Assembly (NCBI GenBank): GCA_947164985.1
Contig: CAMUYI010000003.1
Span: forward strand, 167,378-231,377
Length of the DNA stretch: 64,000 bases
Reading direction: 5' to 3'
Origin: an uncultured Bacteroidales bacterium
Lineage (GTDB): Bacteria > Bacteroidota > Bacteroidia > Bacteroidales > Paludibacteraceae
Shown: positions 1 to 8,057 of the stretch, piece after piece
Layout: every line of letters begins with the position of its first letter
How positions within the stretch are numbered: the stretch's first letter is position 1
The notes under the pieces: generated by a model
The model's input: only the letters and a program-made list of their open reading frames with translations
Told to the model about the DNA's origin: nothing
The model's database searches: none
Program-made: the position numbers and the translations under genes

Positions 1-2
1 TG

Positions 3-770
3 ATAAGACAGTTTTTATTATGGAGTGCAATCGGCTATGTGTCATATCTTATTTCTTTGGTAGTATATGATAGTTTAACATTTCGCAGTATAGTTTATCT
101 TCCTATTAGACATTTTATCTTCGGAGGTGTCATTGAGTTAAATCAACCATTGTGGTTTTTGTTTACATTATTTGGCGTTAGACAAATAGCAAATATCCTA
201 CTACCATATGAAGATGACAAATTTTACTGGCTAAAATGTATTAGTATTATAATTGTAGCATTTTCTATTAGTTTTGGGTTATTTTGTCTCAATTGTAGAT
301 TTATTCCGGAGTGGCTTGCTAATGGTTCTGCTGGGTTGGCATTTTTTTCATTGGGTTATTGTTTTCAAAAATATGAAACAAAATGGTGTTTATTGGTGCC
401 TTGTGTTTTTGGATATGTGGCTTGTTGTATATGGGGTTTTCCTGATGTCGGGATGCGTTCTAATTCTTGCGAGAATGCTATTATATACTTACTTAATATA
501 CCGGCAACTTTTGCCGGAATTATAACATTTAATTTTGCTTGTAGACTTGTTTCAAAATATCTTCACTATTTATCTGTACCATTAGAATATATTGGGAAAT
601 ATGCGATGATTATATATGTGTCACATGGAATAATATATGGTTCTATGTCTTGGATATTAGATTCATTGAACTATAATATATCGTATACATGTGCCTTGTG
701 GTTGATTATAGGCTCGTACATTGTGTTCCTACCTTTATTCTGCTACTTAAGTAAAAAGATTCATATATAA
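3..770 (+). CDS. Acyltransferase 3 family membrane protein, 5' end cut by window
   Basis: The frame is open from the first bases of the window, so the start lies upstream; the GTG at 39 is only an internal candidate. What remains is about 255 residues of almost continuous hydrophobic segments (roughly seven to eight helices). The motif PLWFLFTLFGVR and a later GLAFFSLGYCFQKYE are typical of the C-terminal half of acyltransferase-3 membrane enzymes, which O-acetylate surface sugars using cytoplasmic acyl donors. The catalytic N-terminal His region is not in view, so the substrate cannot be inferred. Codon and base use are more AT-rich than in the genes that follow, as is common for surface-polysaccharide genes. 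A hairpin plus T-run ends the gene at 802-840. Confidence 0.7.
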   Translation: MRQFLLWSAIGYVSYLISLVVYDSLTFRSIVYLPIRHFIFGGVIELNQPLWFLFTLFGVRQIANILLPYEDDKFYWLKCISIIIVAFSISFGLFCLNCRFIPEWLANGSAGLAFFSLGYCFQKYETKWCLLVPCVFGYVACCIWGFPDVGMRSNSCENAIIYLLNIPATFAGIITFNFACRLVSKYLHYLSVPLEYIGKYAMIIYVSHGIIYGSMSWILDSLNYNISYTCALWLIIGSYIVFLPLFCYLSKKIHI

Positions 771-801
771 ACTTTTGTGTGAATCTGTGAATTTGTGAAA
801 G

Positions 802-840
802 CAGGTAGCCGAAAGGTTGCCTGTTTTCTTTCTTCTTTTT
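802..840 (+). terminator. Rho-independent terminator after acyltransferase
   Basis: CAGGTAGCC (802-810), GAAA loop and GGTTGCCTG (815-823) pair over nine positions with two G-T wobbles and are followed by a T-rich run (824-840). The hairpin lies 32 bp after the stop codon of the acyltransferase gene. Confidence 0.7.
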
Positions 841-964
841 CAGGCAAATATGATTTGCCGCTTTTCTAATCCTCATAGGATAGCGTAGCGTTCTTAGGTT
901 ACCTAGGTCGCATAGTAAAAAACTATAAAAATACAATAATCTTACCTTTTCCATCTCCGAAAAT

Positions 965-996
965 TTGCATATTCCATTTTTTTTTGTACCTTTGCA
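965..996 (+). promoter_or_regulatory. Bacteroidota promoter, orphan or distal
   Basis: TTTGCA at 965-970 and TACCTTTG at 988-995 match the -33/-7 pattern with normal spacing. No open frame begins soon after it. Confidence 0.6.
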
Positions 997-1204
997 CCCA
1001 AAATAGCATATTTTAGTATGCGATTAGTATGTATTTAGTAGGTGATTAGTAGGTTATAAGCTTTATCATTCACGAACGATCTTATCACGTCCTTATCACG
1101 TCCTTATAACACTATTTCCGCTTTGATAACTTCATCCGTGCGATGATCTATCAGGAACTAAAGTCCTGAAAAATCCACTAATAGGCGCAAAAAAATGCAC
1201 AATA

Positions 1205-1237
1205 TTTGCATATATGCAATTTTTGTAGTACCTTTGC
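1205..1237 (+). promoter_or_regulatory. Bacteroidota promoter for TM2 gene
   Basis: TTTGCA (1205-1210) and TACCTTTG (1229-1236) lie about 28 bp before the start codon at 1265. The transcribed leader would be very short. Confidence 0.75.
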
Positions 1238-1264
1238 ACCCGAAATATAAAAACACCTACTATT

Positions 1265-1603
1265 ATGAATGCTGAAAAAGTGGACATGTTTATGATGCGC
1301 AATGCCGACAAATTCCCTCAAATGGAACTGCCTCATTTGCGCCAAAGACTGCTTGCATTGGATGAAAGTCAATGGTCTGGCCTGTGCGACCTGCAATTCA
1401 AGGATCCGAAGATTGTTCTCCTCATCTCCTTGTTCTTTGGATCGATCGGAGCGGACCGATTCTATCTCGGTCAATACGAATTGGGTATCCTCAAAATCAT
1501 TACGGCTGGAGGTATCTTTTTGTGGACCATTATCGATTGGTTCCTCATCCAGGATGCTGCGCGTGAGAAAAACGCAGATATCCTCTACAACTACATGGGA
1601 TAA
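1265..1603 (+). CDS. TM2 domain-containing membrane protein
   Basis: This 112-residue protein has a soluble N-terminal stretch of about 45 residues rich in Met, Leu and acidic residues. It is followed by a canonical TM2 domain: DPKIVLLISLFFGSIGADRF, then a second hydrophobic helix ending in TIIDWFLI. The GADRFYLGQYELG turn between the helices is the family hallmark. TM2 proteins are small two-helix membrane proteins of unclear molecular role, so no function is assigned. The ATG start follows a promoter at 1205-1237. The gene is monocistronic and converges with the minus-strand gene at 1612, only 8 bp away, with no obvious terminator between them. Confidence 0.85.
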   Translation: MNAEKVDMFMMRNADKFPQMELPHLRQRLLALDESQWSGLCDLQFKDPKIVLLISLFFGSIGADRFYLGQYELGILKIITAGGIFLWTIIDWFLIQDAAREKNADILYNYMG

Positions 1604-1611
1604 CCAACCGA

Positions 1612-2358
1612 TTATACCTCGTATCTGGTTTTTCTACGATGTAATTTGCCGTCCAGGTCGTACTTCGTGAAGTTGTGCTCGGCCTCGGTCTTGTGAATGA
1701 TTTCGCCGCATACAGGACATTTGTACCACGTGTGATTGCGGTGGGAGATGTGATGCGTGATGATATCATCTTCCTGTATATGGTGCGTCGTGACATGCAC
1801 TTTTTTACCATCTAAGGTGCGTATGTCCGATTCTGTCTTGTGAGTCTCGTAGGTGTCAGTGCCCTCGTAATACTCCTCGCCGGTATCTTCTTTGGACTCT
1901 TTTACTACCTCCAATTGTACGTACCGGTGACATTTGTCGCAGGTCTCGATTTTGAAGAACTTCGCACCCATATACACCACAAAGCATAAACCGATGCCGG
2001 CAATCGTCGCAATCGGATTATACGGGGGCTCGGTGATCAGATAGAATACGATCAGTACCCAGGATATAGTGTTCTGCCAGATACCTAAACGCTTTACGTT
2101 GCACGGCGTCTTGTAGGCTAACGGATAGCCGAAAATAAACACCATCGGCATAATGAATAAAGCCGTCCACCACGATGGATTGTTAAAACGAACGCCTAAC
2201 ATACAAACGGCCGCTATAACCATCAGTCGGATAAACGTGTTTTCGGTATGCCGTTGCTTGGCCTCATCACGAAGCTTGAAATAGAAAAAAGCAAGGTACG
2301 GTAATGCTACCCAACTAAGGATGTAGATGATGTGATGAAGAATGATGTCGTTTCGCAT
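1612..2358 (-). CDS. Membrane protein with C-terminal zinc-ribbon-like cysteines, function unknown
   Basis: The protein has about 248 residues. The N-terminal half has four to five hydrophobic helices, beginning HHIIYILSWVALPYLAFFYF. The C-terminal half is soluble, with two CxxC knuckles about 80 residues apart (CDKCH and CPVCGE) that could form one zinc ribbon. Between them is a His/Asp/Glu-rich stretch (VHVTTHHIQEDDIITHHISH). I chose the ATG at 2358 because a promoter (2386-2416) lies between it and the longer in-frame start at 2412, which would fall upstream of transcription. No family is recognised. It converges on the TM2 gene. A role in membrane-associated metal or nucleic-acid binding would be a guess. 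Confidence 0.6.
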   Translation of the reverse strand: MRNDIILHHIIYILSWVALPYLAFFYFKLRDEAKQRHTENTFIRLMVIAAVCMLGVRFNNPSWWTALFIMPMVFIFGYPLAYKTPCNVKRLGIWQNTISWVLIVFYLITEPPYNPIATIAGIGLCFVVYMGAKFFKIETCDKCHRYVQLEVVKESKEDTGEEYYEGTDTYETHKTESDIRTLDGKKVHVTTHHIQEDDIITHHISHRNHTWYKCPVCGEIIHKTEAEHNFTKYDLDGKLHRRKTRYEV

Positions 2359-2385
2359 AATCAGTAGGATTTTATATTTTCGCTG

Positions 2386-2416
2386 CAAAGATAATATATT
2401 TTTTTGGAACATACAA
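2386..2416 (-). promoter_or_regulatory. Bacteroidota promoter that fixes start at 2358
   Basis: On the minus strand TATCTTTG (2393-2386) is preceded at about 20 bp by a TTG at the -33 position. Transcription would begin about 25 bp before the ATG at 2358. Confidence 0.65.
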
Positions 2417-2453
2417 TAATTTTAGTAAAAAAACATAAAATAATTGGCGTTTA

Positions 2454-2506
2454 ACTGCCAAAATGGCAGTATGTCAGCCTTTGGCATAGTATTTGACAAA
2501 GTCAAA
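2454..2506 (+). promoter_or_regulatory. Palindromic regulatory region upstream of grpE-dnaJ
   Basis: Two perfect palindromes flank a possible promoter: ACTGCCA-AAA-TGGCAGT (2454-2470) and TTTGAC-AAA-GTCAAA (2492-2506), with TGTCAG between them (2472-2477). The segment TTGGCATAGTATTTGAC (2481-2497) has GG-N10-GA spacing, one base away from the GG-N10-GC of sigma-54 promoters. No ordinary -7 TAnnTTTG is evident before grpE. The region is a plausible stress-response control site, but neither the sigma factor nor a repressor is established from sequence. Confidence 0.5.
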
Positions 2507-2529
2507 GTGGATAATTATGTATATGAATT

Positions 2530-3069
2530 ATGAGTAAAAAAGACAAAATACAAGAACAAGTGGAAGAGCCGGTAGAACAACCTGTAGAGGAGCAGTCTCC
2601 TGAAACGCAAGAGACGCCAGAGAAGTCGATTGAGGAACTCGAGGCACGGATTGCGGAGTTGGAGGACAAGAACCTGCGGATGATGGCGGAGTTCGATAAT
2701 TTCCGCCGCCGCACGAATAAGGAGAAACTCGAACTCATGGAGACAGCCGGAGAGCGGATCTTCACGGAGATGTTGCCGTTGGTGGATGACTTTGAGCGTG
2801 CGGTAGCTGTAATGGACAAGACGAATGACATTGACGCGGTACGCGAAGGTATTCATCTGATTCAGCAGAAGTTCATTGGCTTCCTCGACAAACATGACGT
2901 ACATGCTATCGAGACCGAAGGCGCTGATTTTAATACGGACGAACATGAGGCTGTGACGACCTTTGCTGCAGGCGAGGACAAGAAAGGCAAAGTGATCGAC
3001 TGTACGCAGAAAGGTTACAAACTTGGCGATAAAGTGATTCGCTTCGCGAAAGTAGTGGTTGGCGAATAA
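2530..3069 (+). CDS. grpE: GrpE nucleotide exchange factor
   Basis: GrpE is the 179-residue nucleotide-exchange partner of DnaK and releases ADP during chaperone cycling. The N-terminal 30 residues are Glu/Gln-rich and disordered. A long helix follows (about residues 35-65, LEARIAELEDKNLRMMAEFD), leading into the family motif FDNFRRRTNKEKLE. The compact C-terminal beta domain ends GDKVIRFAKVVVGE, close to the usual ending for the family. The length is normal. The gene is preceded by the palindromic region at 2454-2506 and followed after 159 bp by dnaJ, the standard Bacteroidales order. dnaK is not in this window. Confidence 0.95.
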   Translation: MSKKDKIQEQVEEPVEQPVEEQSPETQETPEKSIEELEARIAELEDKNLRMMAEFDNFRRRTNKEKLELMETAGERIFTEMLPLVDDFERAVAVMDKTNDIDAVREGIHLIQQKFIGFLDKHDVHAIETEGADFNTDEHEAVTTFAAGEDKKGKVIDCTQKGYKLGDKVIRFAKVVVGE

Positions 3070-3074
3070 ATTCG

Positions 3075-3219
3075 CGTTAAACAGTTAAGATGGCGCTACG
3101 CGCGTTAAATAGTTAAGATGGTGACTACGTCACGTTACTATGCAGCGCGAGAAATAACGTCGAAGACCATTTTAACTGATTAACGTTTTACGAAGTAAAA
3201 CCATTTTAACCGATTAACG
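3075..3219. repeat. Four-copy 19-bp direct and inverted repeat between grpE and dnaJ
   Basis: CGTTAAACAGTTAAGATGG occurs at 3075-3093 and, with one change, at 3103-3121. The inverted form CCATTTTAACTGATTAACG occurs at 3167-3185 and, with one change, at 3201-3219. The set could fold into a long cruciform or RNA stem of about 145 nt filling nearly the whole intergenic gap. It lies 9 bp before the dnaJ start codon, so it may affect translation or transcript processing. Confidence 0.75.
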
Positions 3220-3228
3220 TTTACTATT

Positions 3229-4395
3229 ATGGCAGAGAAAAGAGATTATTATGAAGTGCTGGAGGTCCCAAAGACCGCGACAGCCGAAGAGATAAAGAAG
3301 GCTTATCGTAAGAAAGCCATCCAATATCACCCGGACAAGAACCCGGGCGATAAGGAAGCCGAGGAAAAGTTCAAAGAGGCTGCTGAGGCGTATGAGGTGC
3401 TTTCCGATCCGCAGAAACGTGCCCGTTATGACCAATACGGCTTTGCCGGTATGGGCGGTGCCAGCGGTTTCAGTGGAGGCGGTATGTCGATGGAGGATAT
3501 ATTTAGCCATTTCGGCGACATCTTCCAAGGTGCAGGCTTTGATATCGGCGATATCGGCGAGATGTTCATGGGCGGCGGTCGCGGTAGAGGCGGTCAGCGT
3601 GTGCGCAGAGGTTCGGACCTCCGCGGTCGTGTGACGCTGACGCTCGAAGAGATCGCGAAAGGCTGTGAGAAGAAGATTAAAGTGCGTCGTCTGGTGGAGT
3701 GCAAAGACTGTCATGGAACGGGCAGTGCTGATGGCCAGACAGAGACCTGTCCGACCTGTAAAGGTACGGGTCGTGTGACGCGCGCCCAACGTGGGATCTT
3801 CGGTATGATGCAAGTGCAGACGGTTTGCGACACCTGCGGCGGCGAAGGACGAATCATCAAGAAAAAATGTCCGAAATGCGGCGGTGAAGGAGTCGTTCGC
3901 GAAGAAGATATCGTCACCGTTACGATCCCTGCGGGCGTCATGGGCGGCATGCAGTTGACCGTACCGGGTAAGGGGAATGCCGCGCCGCATGGCGGTGTAC
4001 CGGGCGACCTGATCGTCATGATCGAAGAGGAGGAGCACAAGGACTTTATCCGCCAAGACAGCGACCTCATCTATAACCTGCTGCTCGATATGCCGACGGC
4101 TATTCTCGGCGGACAAGTACAGATTCCGACGCTGACCGGCGACGTGAAGATCACCATCACACCGGGTACACAGCCGGGTAAGGTGCTCCGAATGAGAGGC
4201 AAAGGACTGCCGCGAATCGACCAGTACGGCCGTCGTTTCGGCGAAGGCGACCTGCTCATCAACGTAGGCGTTTATATCCCGGAACACCTCGATAAGGATG
4301 AACGCAAGTTGATTGAGAAGCTGCAAGACAGTCCGAACATCGCTCCGGGCGCGAGTGAAAAGAAGAGTTTCTTCCATAACTTATTTGGTATATGA
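3229..4395 (+). CDS. dnaJ: Chaperone protein DnaJ
   Basis: This 388-residue type I J-protein stimulates the DnaK ATPase and binds unfolded clients. The J domain occupies residues 1-70 with HPD in [18 protein letters not shown] Gly/Phe/Met-rich linker follows (about 75-125). Four zinc-finger repeats come next: [24 protein letters not shown] and CPKCGGEG. The C-terminal substrate-binding domains follow ([20 protein letters not shown], then RMRGKGLP). All key residues are present and the length is normal. The stop codon overlaps the start of the next gene by 4 bp (ATGA), so the two are translationally coupled. Confidence 0.97.
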   Translation: MAEKRDYYEVLEVPKTATAEEIKKAYRKKAIQYHPDKNPGDKEAEEKFKEAAEAYEVLSDPQKRARYDQYGFAGMGGASGFSGGGMSMEDIFSHFGDIFQGAGFDIGDIGEMFMGGGRGRGGQRVRRGSDLRGRVTLTLEEIAKGCEKKIKVRRLVECKDCHGTGSADGQTETCPTCKGTGRVTRAQRGIFGMMQVQTVCDTCGGEGRIIKKKCPKCGGEGVVREEDIVTVTIPAGVMGGMQLTVPGKGNAAPHGGVPGDLIVMIEEEEHKDFIRQDSDLIYNLLLDMPTAILGGQVQIPTLTGDVKITITPGTQPGKVLRMRGKGLPRIDQYGRRFGEGDLLINVGVYIPEHLDKDERKLIEKLQDSPNIAPGASEKKSFFHNLFGI

Positions 4396-6860
4396 TAAAA
4401 CGATTCACATTTATCACCTGTATCATCTGCCTCAGCACGATCGTTCGTGCCGAGGCTTTTATGTCTCTGGGCAGCGACACAGCCTCCAGTGAGTTTTTTC
4501 GTAATTGGTATCAAACGACCGATCTCGGCCATTATTTGGATAACTTCAACGACTATACGGTCTATGAAACCGAGACGACCGGTGAGTGGAACATCGGCAA
4601 CCAGAATGTCTTCTCTATTGCCGGTAACTCATTCAAACAGAACAAGTATTGGTTCAACGGCATGCGTATCGACAGCCGTACGATGGCGGGGCATACTTTG
4701 CTGCACACGCAGATGGATCGTACCTCGTTGCTGCTGGACTACCATGATGGCGAGTTGTTCTTCACCGAAGACTCGATCCGGAAAGCCGCCATTCGCCTGA
4801 CCGGTAATGTGGGCAACCTCGGCGGCATCTCACCGGGTACGTGCGAGATGATTAACCTCTTTCACTCCTCGGGCGAAGAGCGTACGATGGATCGCCGACC
4901 GGTTGAAATGCGCAATCATATCGTTGGAGGCGGTACGATGGAGGCGACCTTCGGTATCCCTGCCTACGGTCGCACTTATTATCAGCATGCCTATGCCCAT
5001 TACGACCAGCGTCGCCTGACAGCCTTTGATCCGACGGGCATCAGCGGTATGTTCCCTGCCGATAATTACCATGCGCAGTTGGACGGAGAAATACCTCTAA
5101 ACTCTAAGCTCTCAACTCTCAACTATTTCCTCGTAGCGCAAGGCCGTTCGGACTATGGCTCGGAGTTCTATTTCAACCGAAATGAGTTGGCGAAGCAGCA
5201 AGCCTACCAGGCCGGCCTATATAGCACGACTACCTTTGATAACAAAGGTATCTTGGTAGCAGGTTTGAGTTATGAACTCAACCAACTCAAACACGATACG
5301 CTCTCTTTCGCCCGCAACCTGTTGGACCAGGATGGCGAAGCGTTTGACCCTTGGTACGCCGACGGTCGCGTGCATAGTGTCAACCTATCCGTGCGGTACG
5401 ATCAGCCGCTCTTGCCGTGGTTGCGAATCCATGCGGAAGGTTATAACTCGCTCTTGCATTTCAACCCGACGACGACCGAATGGTCCAACGCCATTTATAC
5501 GCAATCGATCGAGGACGCCGCACCTTCGCCGCTCTATACGACCTATTGGACGTCGAAAGCCTTCACTTCCGGGATCTTGGAGAACGAAGCCTTGGCGATC
5601 GGCGAATGGCAACCGGCGAAAGGGCTCAACCTCTACGCTCATCTCGGTGTCTCGTTGGATGGTATCGTGTTAGGTAACGGTCGTTCGGTCATTACGCCGA
5701 ATGTGCTGGCCAAACTCTCCATGGAGTATGAACCGGTATGGTGGTTTAAGTTCGGTCTCTCCGTGAGTCACCACCGGATGTCTTACACCTGGGATGACGT
5801 GCGTTACCTGAGTGCCGACTATATGAACGGCGAAATACGGTACGCCGACAACACCCTCTTGGGTACGACCGGCGGTGCGTATCACACGCCGGATAAGAAC
5901 CTCTGGATGCATCAGCCTTCGTACGCCGTACTCGACCTGCCGATTCGTTTCACGTTCGGCAAGAATCGCCGGCATGAGATAGCCATCCTCAGCTCGCTCC
6001 GCAAGTACTACGACATGTGGTTCACGGACTTCGCTGACGGTCTGGACGCTAACATGCTCAAGCAGGGCGATTATTACTATATGCGCGAAGGGGAGAAACA
6101 ATACACCGTGACGACGCAGCCGCTGGATCTTATGTCCGCGCGCGTAGGCGGGCGTACTCCTTATTATATGTCCAATACGCTCAAATATACCTACACGGGT
6201 CGCAAATGGTTCGTGTTGGTTAGTTGGCAGAGTTACCTCATGGCGGGCCTGAGTACCATGGGTAACGGTCCGTTGCATAATAATATCGGCGTGCTGGCAG
6301 AGAGTTCGGCGAATCCGAATACCTATGTCTCGCTGAGTGAGACAGGCCTGCCGTACCAAGGTAACTGTCGTCTGGACCAAGATAAGTCCTTCATCTTGCG
6401 TATGCAGGTGACCTACAATCCGAATAAGTACCTCTCTTTGGGCTTTAACGGTAAGTTCAAAGACGGTCAACCGTTCTCAACTTTCACCGCCGTACCGCAG
6501 ACCATCAACGGTCATGACCAGGTAGCGCTTGTTCATTCGGACGCGAAAGGTATCAACATGGCAAACGATGCCTTCGGTAAACGTGAAGACGCTTTCTTTA
6601 ATCTCGAACTGAAAGCAACAGGAAGATGGTGGGTACGCGATATCCCGATGTCCTTGGAGGTGCTATGCTATAATATCTATGACTTCGGAACGGCGCTTAC
6701 CGAATATACGTTTGACGACTATAACCATGCGACCTATCCGCATTGGTCCGTAGAACGAGGTATAGCTACAATGAAAGACAGCCGAACGTCAATGAGTCTC
6801 TGTATCCCGCGCGGTCTGCTCGTCACGCTCCGCATTGGTCTGGAGAAGGATAAAGAGTAA
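4392..6860 (+). CDS. Large outer-membrane beta-barrel protein, function unknown
   Basis: The product has 822 residues and starts with a signal peptide (about residues 1-20, ending VRAEA). The rest is a long series of alternating polar/aromatic strands, such as [26 protein letters not shown] and [14 protein letters not shown], ending in a strand-like [15 protein letters not shown]. This composition resembles the barrel portion of TonB-dependent receptors, but I see no carboxypeptidase-like domain or clear plug/TonB box. It could be a degenerate receptor or another Bacteroidota barrel family. It starts inside dnaJ (ATGA overlap), an odd partner for a chaperone. Its last 72 bp overlap convergently with the gene at 6789. 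Word repeats (CTCTAAGCTCTCAACTCTCA) occur in frame near 5096-5126. Confidence 0.6.
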   Translation: MIKRFTFITCIICLSTIVRAEAFMSLGSDTASSEFFRNWYQTTDLGHYLDNFNDYTVYETETTGEWNIGNQNVFSIAGNSFKQNKYWFNGMRIDSRTMAGHTLLHTQMDRTSLLLDYHDGELFFTEDSIRKAAIRLTGNVGNLGGISPGTCEMINLFHSSGEERTMDRRPVEMRNHIVGGGTMEATFGIPAYGRTYYQHAYAHYDQRRLTAFDPTGISGMFPADNYHAQLDGEIPLNSKLSTLNYFLVAQGRSDYGSEFYFNRNELAKQQAYQAGLYSTTTFDNKGILVAGLSYELNQLKHDTLSFARNLLDQDGEAFDPWYADGRVHSVNLSVRYDQPLLPWLRIHAEGYNSLLHFNPTTTEWSNAIYTQSIEDAAPSPLYTTYWTSKAFTSGILENEALAIGEWQPAKGLNLYAHLGVSLDGIVLGNGRSVITPNVLAKLSMEYEPVWWFKFGLSVSHHRMSYTWDDVRYLSADYMNGEIRYADNTLLGTTGGAYHTPDKNLWMHQPSYAVLDLPIRFTFGKNRRHEIAILSSLRKYYDMWFTDFADGLDANMLKQGDYYYMREGEKQYTVTTQPLDLMSARVGGRTPYYMSNTLKYTYTGRKWFVLVSWQSYLMAGLSTMGNGPLHNNIGVLAESSANPNTYVSLSETGLPYQGNCRLDQDKSFILRMQVTYNPNKYLSLGFNGKFKDGQPFSTFTAVPQTINGHDQVALVHSDAKGINMANDAFGKREDAFFNLELKATGRWWVRDIPMSLEVLCYNIYDFGTALTEYTFDDYNHATYPHWSVERGIATMKDSRTSMSLCIPRGLLVTLRIGLEKDKE

Positions 6861-8057
6861 ACCGACCGCCCATAGGGCTATTCCGTCAAACTTACCGAAC
6901 ATACAATCGGTCATCATACTAAGCATAAACAGCGTTGTGAAGAGCATCGCTGTTTTTCGTGCTTGACCTTTCGTGCAAAGCGGAATAGAAAGCCATGCCA
7001 AGACGAAGAGCAACATACCGGCTAAACCGATCTCCATCGTCTCTTCGAGGTATTGGTTATGGGGATGGTATTGCTTGTAAACATAATAATCAAAATGCAC
7101 ATCGTTAAATCGCTCCGCCAAGTAGGCCTTACTTTGTCCGGCTCCTAAACCGTAAGCGATATAATCTTTCGGGTGTTGCAGCGCCGCGCCCCAGATGTTA
7201 AAGCGGATATCATGCTCATAGCTCATCTCCCGCATTTCGGTGATGGCGCGCAGGTTAAACTCCCGCATGCGCGGGTGCATTTTGAGGAGTCCTCCGCCCA
7301 AGACCATTCCCAAAAGCACGATGCCGACACCGTAACGCAGACGTTGTTTACGCGGAAGGAGGTAGAGTATTCCGACGACTCCTAAAGCAGCGCAAGTTAA
7401 TATCGACTGTCGTGATCCTGTCATAGGAATCGAGAGGAACATGATGGCTACCGCCGGAATAAGTAATGCCCACTTTTTGCGAAAGACCTGAAACGCCATT
7501 ACGATACCAAACAGTTCGATGCTGCAAAGGAACAGACGATGCTTGAAATGCGAGATGTTATCCATGAGGAAGGTGGACCACTTAGCGTGGTGAGTCCATT
7601 CTTCCGTCAGATGCAGGTAAGGCACCCATTCGGGATGCGGGAAGAGTAATGCCATCCAAATGAAATACAGCGGAATAGCTACCACACAACTGATAACCAG
7701 TACTTTACCGGCTAACTTCCAATCATAATGTTCATTAACGCCCCATAGACCGATCGGAATAATGAGGGCAAAGGTCATATACCGTTCCATTTGCCATGCC
7801 CACGCGTTATAGTCAGGTGCCCAGCAAACCGACAGCACTTTCCATGCGAACCAGAGTCCGAAGAGCAGAATAGGGATCGCTACCGGGTTTTCACGCAGGG
7901 ACTTCGGCTTACTGATCCAACGCAGTTCCAGATACCAACTAATGATCCACAGCACACATGCCAAACGAAGCAGTATTTGCGGGAAAGGCAGCAGGGCTAC
8001 AACCGCGAGGAAGAGCCCGTAATTGATTCGACCTATTATGTCTTGGTAGCGTTTCAT
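6789..8057 (-). CDS. O-antigen ligase / Wzy-type polymerase family protein
   Basis: This 422-residue polytopic protein has about 11-12 hydrophobic segments and a large periplasmic loop in its second half. The loop motif HPHNQYLE (in YKQYHPHNQYLEETMEIG) and the preceding TGSRQSILT helix are characteristic of the Wzy_C/O-antigen ligase superfamily. These enzymes transfer lipid-linked glycans to lipid A-core or polymerise them. Sequence alone does not separate ligase from polymerase. Its place after two glycosyltransferases, a Wzi-like protein and lptB favours a role in LPS or capsule completion. It starts 4 bp inside the preceding gene and ends 72 bp inside the convergent barrel gene. Confidence 0.8.
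   Translation of the reverse strand: MKRYQDIIGRINYGLFLAVVALLPFPQILLRLACVLWIISWYLELRWISKPKSLRENPVAIPILLFGLWFAWKVLSVCWAPDYNAWAWQMERYMTFALIIPIGLWGVNEHYDWKLAGKVLVISCVVAIPLYFIWMALLFPHPEWVPYLHLTEEWTHHAKWSTFLMDNISHFKHRLFLCSIELFGIVMAFQVFRKKWALLIPAVAIMFLSIPMTGSRQSILTCAALGVVGILYLLPRKQRLRYGVGIVLLGMVLGGGLLKMHPRMREFNLRAITEMREMSYEHDIRFNIWGAALQHPKDYIAYGLGAGQSKAYLAERFNDVHFDYYVYKQYHPHNQYLEETMEIGLAGMLLFVLAWLSIPLCTKGQARKTAMLFTTLFMLSMMTDCMFGKFDGIALWAVGLLFILLQTNAERDEQTARDTETH

Larger units (their letters stand above)
771..1264. other. Gene-free region with two promoters and word repeats
   Basis: After the terminator there is no convincing gene. The stretch holds two Bacteroidota-type promoters reading rightward (965-996 and 1205-1237). 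Between them lie drifting near-tandem words: four variants of TTAGTATG/TTAGTAGG at about 1013-1060, then CTTATCACGTC twice at about 1080-1106. A small hairpin (CAGGA...TCCTG) occurs near 1150-1168. Short frames on both strands here have no family features. The first promoter has no gene within 260 bp, so it could serve as a distal promoter or make a short RNA. Confidence 0.5.

Noticed and set aside
1178..1474. Minus-strand frame overlapping the TM2 gene
   Set aside because: It is a shadow of the TM2 gene with no family features, and it overlaps the promoter and start of that gene.
3075..3219. Repeats between grpE and dnaJ as a CRISPR array
   Set aside because: Only two copies per orientation, with unequal spacing and inverted arrangement. 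No cas genes are present.
3214..4377. Long antisense reading frame opposite dnaJ
   Set aside because: The plus-strand frame has every DnaJ motif. The antisense translation is low-complexity and has no family features.
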